A stretch of DNA of 64,000 bases from Macrosoma leucophasiata (Eukaryota > Arthropoda > Insecta > Lepidoptera > Hedylidae), in the NCBI GenBank assembly GCA_036365455.1, contig JAWQUS010000004.1, positions 4,533,501 through 4,597,500 of the forward strand, written 5' to 3'. Of the stretch, positions 42,001 to 54,000 are shown one piece after another. The notes beneath the pieces were generated by a model. It was not told where the DNA came from. It worked only from the letters and a program-made list of their open reading frames with translations, and searched no databases. Within the stretch, counting starts at the first letter, position 1. Each line of letters starts with the position of its first letter. A program made the position numbers and the translations under genes.

Positions 42001-45000
42001 CAGCTCACATTGATGTTAAGTGATGACTAGTATGACTACCGCCTATAGACACCTCCACAAAAACCAGAGGTCAAAATGCAATGCGTTGCCACCCCTGAGA
42101 CCTAAGTTGTCAAGTTGTGAACACGATAGTGCTGAACACTACCATTTAATAATGGCAACCCATTATACGTCCCACTGCTGGGCACGAGTCTCTCCCCTTT
42201 TTGGGGGGAGGCCTGGAGCTTACTCCACCACGCTGCTCCAATGCGACGAAACGGAAACGCGCATTTTAATTTGCCACTAGTGGTCACTCATCACACACCC
42301 GACCGCGCCCGTATCGCTAAACCGAGTAGATCGCTTCCGATCTACACCAGCCGCTGGGCCATGCGCGCTTCAAGCGGCAGATAAATTAGTCAATGCGGTG
42401 GTGCTTACGCCCTCGAGCTCTTTCACTGGAACTCTACCACCACTGTTTGAATTAAAAAATGATAACGAATAGTGATACTCGTATCAATACTTATTTTGTC
42501 GTTCAAAGGCTTCAAAGCCTTAATCTTCTATAAATAACCCCAAAATCAATTTCAGGCTACACTGAGCGCCTACTACAATGAAGTAAGCCGATTATAGACG
42601 ACGGTATATATTGTGTTAGCAGAATAGCCCTATGCTATGGTATTTAGAGATAAGCTTTGCCTATGTATTGAAATACGGCTAAGTCAGAGTTTGCATCGCG
42701 TTCATAGGGTTCCGTACATGAATTTTCTATGTTATTATATATACCTATCAATGACTTATAGGTTTTACTGTAATCTATAGGTAAAGAATTATTCACCGTA
42801 TTATTTTTTTTTTAATTTAAGCCGTCACCTCATTTGATCTCCAAAACAATTAGTTTTGCACGGTATTTTCTTATCTATTTTTTAATTAAATTCAATGTTA
42901 TTTATCTGGATATAAAGCGTTTTGTAATCCACACCAACGGCCTTTCATGTATTATGTGTTATTTGATAAAACACTACGCCAGTCTTTTCAAAAATAAATC
43001 TAATTTATCCACCAAAAGTGGCTCTCATGTTTGAAATATATTTATTTCACTTTATAACGTTATAGGCTACAATTGCACTAGACCCAGTAGTTTTGAATAA
43101 AACTGACTTTAACAGACGGACTGACAGAGACACGGATAATCCCATAAGGGATCCATTATTTCCCTTTTGAGATTCGGAATCCTAAAAGGTAATATTTTTC
43201 AGCTTTAACCACAACATCGCATCAACACCAACTCATTTGAAAGTCAAATTTAATTCAAAAAGATTTTTCATGTTGTCACAACACGAAGTAACGTGTAAAT
43301 GGGCCTTCTAAAATGTCCCAAAAATGTAAAAGCTTTTATGTATCAAAAAGATGATAGCCATCGTGAATTTTACAAAAAGACACTTTTGGTAACTGAGTTT
43401 CTATGACATTAACAACTCGGTTATGAAAATAATGTAATGGCCAAATTTGGTTTTAATAAATCAGCAAAACCAAATTTGGCCATTACATTATTCACAGATC
43501 TTAATTCACACTAATATAACTTTTTGTCATGAAATGTTAAACAAGCATGACATGTAGGTATGCTTTTTTGACATTTCAATACTACAGTAATCACTTACCA
43601 TCAACGTGAACTACAGTATTGTATAAACAGATACCTACATTATTACCTCAACAATATTTTATCTGTGCATGTATTGTAAATATCTATATTGTGTCTCTTT
43701 TTAGGCCAAGCAAAGTGTTTTGTAATTGTACATAAAAACTACAGATTTTAGTGTGGATGCGTTGCTTTTGCTTTACTTCTAAGGCCTAAGCTGTTAGGCC
43801 TCTATGCCGGAAATTATAAGAATAGGTACAACAGATAACTGACAGAGAAAATATTTTATTTTACAATAGGGTTTTTAGATTTAGTTTCAACAGAAGGAAC
43901 AACGGGAGTAACAACCAAGGTCAGATAGAGAGAAAGAGTCCAGTACTTTAAATTGAAGGCTAATACGATGTCGATTATACAACAGGAAAGAACGTACCTA
44001 ATACAACTATAATATTACTAATTAACATCAAAACAAGTTTACAGTTGGAGTAGGTACCACCCATAGAACAATATTGGTCAAAGCATGTATAAATTTATGC
44101 AAACGATATGCCACTGGGCCTACCTATTACTGTTGATTTAATAAGGATAGTCACTTTGCAAATTAACTCAATATCTGTTGTCAAGCCAGTTAAAATTAAA
44201 ATAGTTAATTCCAGAATAGCTTTTAATTCTTCTGCCGGAATCACAGAATTAATCAAAATATAGTTTAGATTAAAACGGCGATAGTTTTGAAAGAAACAAA
44301 GAATGAAGGATTCAGAAAACTCGAAAGATTTAAGGCATAAGAATGACCTTGTCACAAGTATTTCAGATACAATTTGCGACGAACTATTTCAGATGGACTG
44401 GATTAAACGAATGTCCCAAGTTACAGTAACAGACCGCATCGTTCAACTACTAAAGACACACATACACTAGGTAATTCAATAAGATATAAAGGACTTTTAA
44501 AATAACAAAGTCTTGGTGCTTCTTAGCTTAGTGCACTAAACTCTTTGCACAGTCCGAAATGACTATATCAGGTGGGCTTTAAATCACCGCGAGATGTATT
44601 TAATGAAGAATTCCAGCATTGAACAAGTGGATAGTAGGATGATAATTGTAAATTTAAAGTAAAAAAAAAACAGACAAGTGGAGTAAAGATAAAAATATAG
44701 GACAGTAATATCCAAAATATTTGGATACCTTTACAGCAATAATGATCAGACCGAGTACCAACTTATGCAAATGATATTTCTCTGAGCGGCATCAGTGATT
44801 GTTGATTGAATAATAGCCGCTGTTCCACAAATGAACCTGATGTCTGCTGTCAAGAATCTGAATAAATAATTGCATATTTGGGAAAGCGAGAGTCATCATG
44901 TAAGATAATAAATCTAAAATTACATTTCCATATTTTTGCATAGATTGTTTTTTTTATGTAATGGAAGTGGTAAACAAGCATGCAGTTCACATTGATGTTA

Positions 45001-48000
45001 AATGATGACTGCAGCCAATAGACACCCTCACAAAGAATAAGGTCAAAATGCGGATGCGTTACCACTCCTGAGGCCTAAGGTGTTATGCCTCTGTGCCGAA
45101 AATTACAGAGAAATTACCGGGGAGAGATGAGTCTCTCCCCTTCTTGGGAGGAGGCCTGGAGCCCTCCACCACGCTGCTCCAATGTGGGTTGGTGGAGATG
45201 GCCAACAGTGGCCAACCCGCTGTCGGATGTTTTTAAACCGCCCTTAAGGCCTCCGACAAGGTTTAACGACTGCTATCTATCGATGGCAACCGGGACTGAC
45301 GGCGTAACGTGCCCCTCGAAGCACGGAAACGCGCATTTTAATTGCCACTAGCGGTCACTTATCACGCACCCGACCGCGCCCGTGTCGCTTAACCGAGTTG
45401 ATCGCTTCCGATCTACACCATGCGCGCTTCAATCTCCTATGACCTTTCATATTTGATTGTATTATTATTATATATTTAGAAATATGATTGTTTTCAAGAA
45501 TAATATCCCAGATTTTCAAAAGTAGATAATCAGTTTGTTTTGCCTATCTCTCAGAGTAAAATATGTTTGTAATTGAGTTGTAATGTATGTAATGTTATAT
45601 GAATGTGAGAGCGTAGGGCGCTTTTCATAGAAATGAATCCTTACATTCGCTTCTAAAGAATATTCACGGGCTTGCGAAATTAGTTTTTGATTTGTTTTTA
45701 TCATAGAGCAACTCGGTCCACCGGTCGCGGCGGACCGGAGGGGAGTTAGCGTTTATTACCGATGCAAAACAGTCTGTCATTTTTTGCGGGGGGATACGCG
45801 TGTGACACACACTCACACTACAAAAATCGTCTATTAATACGAAACTCACACCTTGACTTTAACAAAATACATAAACATTTCCACGCACACATTTAAATAT
45901 CTGGGCGACAGGTATAGGACCATTTGGTCTTTACTTTGACAGAGGGGAAAGCCTGCATAATAAAGTAACTTAAAGTATTACCACACCTATTAGGATAAAA
46001 ACATAATTATCAGAATCAGAAACTCATTTATTCATTTAGGGTGACAGGCACCTGTTATGACACGTCAAAAACAAACAAAATAAATTAAAGCGAATAACAA
46101 TTGATATACATGTCAAACAAGATAAAAAATATATGTAAAGTCAAGAATATCACTAAGATAAAACTAAATGTAATAAACTACTGTAAAAGTATATCAGTAG
46201 AATGTCTCTTTTCCCCTTTACAAACTGATAACAAAGAGTAAAAAGAAAAGAAATAGAGTCATTCTTTGTCATTCACCGGCAAAGTTCCAAAGGCCAATAT
46301 GATCTGAGAAAAACTTGCCGGAAAAAACTCAGTCGGCTCTTTTAAAAATATCTCTTAGGCATATTTTTACAATTTTCCATAATTTAAACAAGCTTAAAAT
46401 TAACAATATAATATCAACATTACACTTTGATTATTACATTTAACACCTTTGTGGAGCTAGATCAGCATTTAGCCAAACATTTCTATCCTTGATGGATAGT
46501 AAATTTCATACCTACACTATCTAATTTCAACTGCATAGATCATAAACTAACAAAATGACTCAGAATAGCAAAACCAAGTGAATATAACATGCAATTATGT
46601 TAATGGAACATCTGTTACCTTACAATTAAGTTCACTAAATTGAAACGGTGAAATTGGATGGCAAAGTATGGCGTTATTCTATTATAAATACATTTGTTTT
46701 TAAATTACTTCACAACTCTATGAGGGAGGGAATTTTGATTATGCATACCTCGGCTTTTAAGCTACTAACCCCAATTTAAGTTAAGGCTAAGTATAAACTC
46801 CAATTTGGATTGTAAGATAAGCAAATCCATCTTATAGGATGAGGTGAATGTTTATGCCTCACTTTTGACTTAATAAACTGTATTAATATGTTGCATATTT
46901 TATTTGAATTGAGAAAAATGAAGCGCGCATGGCCCAGCGGCTGGTCGTAGTGCTTCACCGAGTAGATCATAGGCGATCTACTCGGAGAAGCACTACGGGC
47001 GCGGTCGGGTATTGCATTGACCTTGGAAATATATGGAAGAAGAAGAAGAAGAAGAAAGAAGAAAAAACATTTATTGGCGCAGCCGATCAAGTACTACATA
47101 AAAAAGCAATAGAAAAAAAATTAAACATTTAAAATATAAGTAAGTTGGTACGACAAAAAAAAAACAACATTTATGAAATCATTGACATTAAAACACAAAA
47201 AAAAAGAAAGAACACTGTTAATATAAAAAGAAATAGGTACCTTGTAACAGTAGAAAAATAAAACAAGATCTCACGGCTGCACCAAATAGTTCCCAGTTCA
47301 GCAAAATGTCAAGCCGGAGCCTGACGCTGGTTTTCAACTGGAAACTAGTTGGTGGGACACGGATATCAGTCCTAAAAGTCTATATCAATATAATAAATAC
47401 TTACTAGGAATAAACCGATACATAAGTGCAAATAAATTATATTATATTTATTATATAAGTAGATAAAACAGGTTAAACTAAACAAAAACAAAAATAAAAA
47501 ATTATACGTACTTGAATACCAACAAATTACATAAAATATTACATAATATAAAATAAAACGTACAAAAATGTTTAAATATATAGGTATACTAGCTGACCCG
47601 GCAAACTTCGTATTGCCTCAGAATGAAATAAGGTGTCAAAGGTTTGATAGATACGGACTATTTGTATGGAAAAATAAAATTGTGGTTTTTACTGTTTCCC
47701 TTCAATTCCTTCATATTTTCTTACCTTTTAAACCTTCCCTAGACTTACAAAAATCATTCAAAACCAAAATTAGCCAAATCGGTGAAGCCATTCACGCGTG
47801 ATGCCGTGACCAAGGAAAACGGGTTGCATTTTTATATATATAGACGTGACCGGCTATGCTAACACAAAAAATTTAAAAAGTGGAAATAATTGAATTATAC
47901 GGTATTTCGTTCACTACAAAATAAATTTAAGTAATTTTATAGCGTCAACAACACGTGGTAATTATGCTGTTAAAATGTAGCTTATATGACACGTTTGTAG

Positions 48001-51000
48001 ATTTACCATAACAGCGCCATCTATTGATTACTTACTCAACCCAGTCGAAAAGTATCGACATCTGTTAGAATCATTTGGAGTTAACAGATAATTGTGACTG
48101 TCAAATAATAACAGACAAATAATTAGCAATAAAATAAAATTGCGACTATAATTTGAGATTTAAACTATCCTATCTCTCAAGTTGGATCGAACTGCACATG
48201 GTGTGCGAATTTTATTATAATCGGTTAAGTGGTTTAGGAGTCCATTGAGGACAAACATTGTGACACGAGATTTATATATATTAAGATAAATTATATTATA
48301 CTTATACGAGCGCATACAAGTGCGTCGAGATGTCATCTATCTCCATCTCTGTTTGGTAGGTACCTATATTTGTTCACCACACGACCTCCCCCGACTTCAT
48401 CCGAGCGCTGCCGACGGCGACGCTCAGCCGCCGTTTCCCAATCGAACTTTTCCGATCGAAAGGTGGGAACCAAATATTAATTATTAGGTCGCGTGGTGAG
48501 CTGTGCTGCGGTCAGCCGGTGCGCAAACATAAAAGAAAAAAAAAAAAAGAAAGTGTCCAAGCGAGCAACACTATCTCCATTGCCAACAAATCACCCGATA
48601 CCAACACGAAACAATTAATGGCCTGTTTTATGTATTCAACAATTAGTATCCACAACTTTGGTAAGTATCATTTACTATATAAATAACAATCTTTTTTTTT
48701 TAAATATTTTTTAAAGTACTTTTATTTAAGTACCTCCCTGCTTACTACTTCTAACTCTAAAGTTATATTGTATTATGTACTTGATCTTGTCACGTTAAAA
48801 GGTGTTTAATTAGTAGGTAATTATGTTCATTTACATTAAGTAATCATATCTTATACTTTTGCAGACAATGAATCGTAAAGTGCACGAGCCTGTATGGACA
48901 TTATGGACATACCCACAGGAGACGAGTAGGCATATAATCAAAGACAGTACCTATGCAAGGCATGGTTATAATAACAGGCGAGAAGTAAGGAATACCTACT
49001 TGTATATACATGTATATAATTGTATACCTACTTACTGGTGCACATGATACACAGCTGGTGTCGATGCAGTCATCCGTTTGTCCGAAGACTACATCTAATC
49101 GGTAGGCATCAAAGTATTGTTTGCAATGTATAATAGGTTAATATTTTACCAATTCTTTTGTGAATATTTTGATATCCGTAGATACGTAACATCTTCAACA
49201 TATTAAAATCATTGTTTTTTTTTACAGGTCTCCAAATGAAGCGAATGACGAGTCAACGAGGGACACGAAATACCTACAAAAAAAAGGTGCATACCTAAAC
49301 TTCAGCAAGAACACAATATGGCTGCCGTTGATAGAGATGTTACCCAAATGCTTGCCGAATATCGATACGGAAAATGTTTCTATAACTCGATACATTTTCG
49401 GCAAGCTGTATTCTTAACGCTATAAAATATTACAATATTAAATGTAATTTAATACATTAATTCTTATTTAACGGCTTTTGGCACTTTAACCTCTTTTGCC
49501 TCTATCCTGACTGGAATACAATAGCTCTGAACACGGCACGCCATTTTGCGGTAGTTAAATTAGAGCTCTACTTCAAGTAAAAATGTACTCGGAGAAACGG
49601 AACCTACGTTGCACGTGTGAGACCATACGTACTAGGTAAGTTTTTTACGAGGTGGAAATGTCTTCCCAACAGGTCATCTAGGGGAATTATGCCCAGTTGC
49701 CCCCACGGCGATTGCCCCCGGAGGCAAATATGCCTCCTAGGGCCAAGGCCGGAATATTGGCCCCACTAAAATAACCTTTATTTGGCATCACCGCACGTGC
49801 CCGAGGAGTATTTGTATACTCTTTTCCCGCAGGTTGAGAGGTAGTATATGTACTTTACTTACTCTTTGGTTGAGAGCCATCTGCGCTCGCCGATTGCTCG
49901 GTGAACTAACTAGTGCTGTCTCGACCATAGCTGCCACGATACCAAGGGGCGGGGAACGATCCAAGATCCGATTAGCCTGGTGGTAAGGCTGCAGTGACGG
50001 AGCTCGCGGGCGTATGCACCACCGCATTACTTCATATATACTTGCCGTTAAATGGTAGTGTTCCTGTCAGGTGGTAATGTACGACCCTATAACGAATGTG
50101 TGATTTTCATTTGTTTTTCGTACCGTCAATATGATAAAATTTTACTACAAAAAAGGTAAAAATGCAACGCAAGCCGCGAAAAACATTTGCGATGTTTATG
50201 GACCTAGTGCAGTGTCTGTGAGAGTAGCACAAATTTGGTTTAAGCGTTTTCAATCCGGAAATTTTGATGTCAAAGATGCACCTGGCTCTGGTCGCCCTAT
50301 TACGGATAAAATGGATGCCATTTTTGAAAAAGTGGAGCAAGATCGACATATCAGTAGTTACGACGTAGCTGAAGAACTGAGAATTGATCACAAAACAGTT
50401 TTGGCGCATTTGAAAAAAGCTGGGTACAAAAAAAAGCTCGATATTTGGATACCTCACGAGCTCACTGAAAGAAACCTAATGAACCGTGTACTCATTTGTG
50501 ATTCTTTATTACGACGTAATGAAACCGAATCATTTTTGAAGAAGCTGATAACTGGTGATGAAAAGCGGATCACGTACGACAAGAACGTGCGAAAAAGGTC
50601 GTGGTCAAAGGCCGGTCAAGCTTCACAGACTGTGGCGAAACCCGGGTTAACTCGCAATAAGGTGATGTTGTGTGTGTGGTGGGATTGGAAGGGCATTATT
50701 CATTATGAGCTATTACCACCAGCATTCTGAACTCTACTCTACTAGAAAGCGGCCGGAATTGATCAACAGAAGGGGTGTGGTGTTTCATCATGATAACGCT
50801 AGACCTCACACATCTATAGCCACTAAGCAAAAATTAAGAGAGTTTGGCTGGGAGGTGTTAATGCATCCGCCGTATAGTCCTGACCTTGCACCTTCAGATT
50901 TCCACCTGTTTCGGTCTCTTCAGAATTCTTTATGCAATGTTAGGTTAACATCACGAGAGGACTGCCAAATCCACTTGTCGCGGTATTTTGATGAGAAGTC

Positions 51001-54000
51001 CCAAATTTTTTATAGCAATGGGATCATGTCCCTACCTACAAGATGTCAAAAGGTTATTGAACAAAATGGTACATATATACTTTAGTTAATTTAAATAAAC
51101 TATATTAAAAAATGTTTTGAATTATGTTAAAAAATGCGAAGAAACTTTTTCCCCAACCTTATATGTTTGCGATTCATTCTGATACACGATTCGAGGATAG
51201 AAAGGTATGGGAACAATTTTTATTGACCAATCCGTGCTTAGCGCGTTTAATATATTGAAATATGATTGGTTAATGATTATGACCGGCTCGGTGACGTATA
51301 TATCGTGACGTATTTCGCGAACAAGCATAAAATACTAAATCATTTCCAGCTATTCAAATAATTTATTATACCTTCAATTAACTGTCGTCAGTATATTTCA
51401 AAAACAATAATGTCGTAGTAGCGTTAAGATGACATATTGTTGTCATACAAAAATTATACAAAATTAGTGTTTCCGACAAAAAAACAAGGACTCAAATTAT
51501 TTTTTTAGGTATTTTTCCATGATTCTACGTATTTTTCTCTATCTCTTGATATAGTGTACCAGGTGCGGGCCCTAATTGTACCTAATTCATTTTTTATATC
51601 CCTAAATGGTAAGAGTCATTCTCACCAAATATATTTTTTCGGTTTTTCGGACATTTAATTCTTTAATACTTCTAAGGCGATATGAAGTTCGTCGGGGCAG
51701 CTAGTTTATATCTATAATATAAAAATTAATCGCAAAATATGTTGGTAAGCGCATAACTCAACAAAGCCTTGACCAATTTGGCCAATTCTTTTTTAAAAAT
51801 GTTCGTTGAATTTCAAGGATGGTATTTACAGCGAGAAAAATTCGAATAATTGCCGGAAAAATCCTAAAAACAGCACTTTTCTTATTGCCATACAAACGTT
51901 TTCTAACTAAAAGGTAGAGTCAATTTGAGCTTTATTGCTATTTTATAAAGTTCATATTAAATCACGAGCACTCACTGTTGTCTTGGCAATGTAGGTGTGT
52001 TCCTAACGTCAAAGAATCACTTTATTACCGCTATACAAAGTTCATACTAAAGAAAACAAACCCCCTAAGAGAGGAGGTGATAGTTTGTACGAGTATTTTG
52101 TCAGTTTTTAATGCCTGAAAATTGGATTACAGACTCTTTTGGTGCATCAATATTTTTTTTAATCTTCCCCCAAACCCCTAATATGGATAGGGAAATTGGT
52201 ATGGGACTTTCCGCAATTTTCAAGGCGGAATATTAATGAACAGGCTCTTTCTATAAAACAAATATTAACACTCTTGGGAAAAGATAAGTACTCCACAAAG
52301 AAAAAGGGGAAACTTGATTAGGACATTTCCACGGGATCGTAAAATTTAAATAATTTATAAAACGACATCCACGCGGGCGAAGAAGCGGGCAACAGCTAGT
52401 ACGAGTATAAAAATGCAACCCGTTTTCCTTGGTCACGGCATCACGCGTGAATGACTGGACGGATTTGGCTAATATTGATTATGAATGATTTTCGGAAGTC
52501 CAGGAAATGTTTAAAAGGTATGAAAATATGAAGAAATTGAAGGGAAATAGTGAAAACCACCATTTCATTTTCCCATACAAATAGTCCGTATCTATCAAAC
52601 CTTTGACACATGTCATATTCTCATTCTGAGGCAATACGAAGTTTGCCGGGCCAGCTAGTATTATAGAGAAATTGAACATCAACTTTATCACTACTACAAA
52701 ACTATTTATACAGATATACAATGCGAATGTGGATGGTTGCAGAGGCCCAGGAAGACCAAGGCTGACCTACCATGACCAAATAGGTCGAGTTCTGTCTGAT
52801 GGTGGTATCAAAAGTCTTAGGAATCGGCGTGCATGTATGAAGAGAATGATGAAGGTATACGAGGCACGAGAGGTTTGTCAGAACCGGGATGTCTGGCGCT
52901 CTACACTCTCTGCCTACCCCGTTAGGGACCTGGCGTGAAGATACATACATACATACATACATACAAAACTATTTAAGTCGATTCCCACAATTATTATAAT
53001 CGCTAACTTCACTTTTATAGCCTAATCAAAGAGTAGTTTTATTACAAACGTTTTTACTTCTGAAGCTGTTACGATCTTGTCTTTAAATTACTGAATAGCC
53101 TTTTTAATTGTCAGCAGTTTCACGAGGATTGGTAATTGCAGGTGCGGTTTGTTATTTATTAACCGATTTCAAAGATTAGATTATGAATTGGTTATATTTA
53201 AAAAAAGTTACTGCCACGGTAGCCTAATTGTAGCTGGCCACTACTACTACTTACAGTGGTCCCGTGTAAGCTGAGGATCCTGTATTGGAACCCAGGCGGG
53301 ATCAGGGGTCACGTACGGGATCTTCGAGAACTCGCCCAGTCACAGGATATACATGTTATCCTGCTGGGCGAGACGAAACTACGCCCCGAACAGGAGCTTC
53401 GGGTGAACAACTATTTCGTGTACCGCCATGACGAGGTGTCTCCGCGAGGCCCCGCATACAGGGGGACAGCGGCACTTGTCAGGCGGGATCTGGTGCACGA
53501 GGAGTTGGACACATTGCCTTTTGTGTCGACTCGCACTAAGGGAGTGCGACTCTATGCAGAGGGTACCGAGCTCCGCATCTTCGCGGCGTATCGCCCTCCA
53601 GGTGAATCCTTCCATACCGGGGACATCCAGGCCATCCTCGGAGATAAACCTACACTAGCCGTTGGTGATATGAACGCCAAGTATCCTACTTGGGGTTCCA
53701 ACGTTATCACTCCGGCCGGAAGGAAGCTCTTCGAGGACAGCCAGCGGAATGGATATGAAGTGATAGGGCCCGATGCCCCGACACACATACCCACTCTGCC
53801 CATCCACCAACCGGATGTTCTCGACGTGGCATTTTACAAGGGGATGCCATGCCCGGTCAATGTGGAGGTGTTGTACGATCTCACCACACAACACCTCCCC
53901 ATTTTAGTCACGCTTGCACTGTCGACGGACTTTACAATCGCGCGCCTACCGCGTAGGCGCATCAACTGGCGCACGTTCGAGTGCGCAATGAGTGAGTCGG

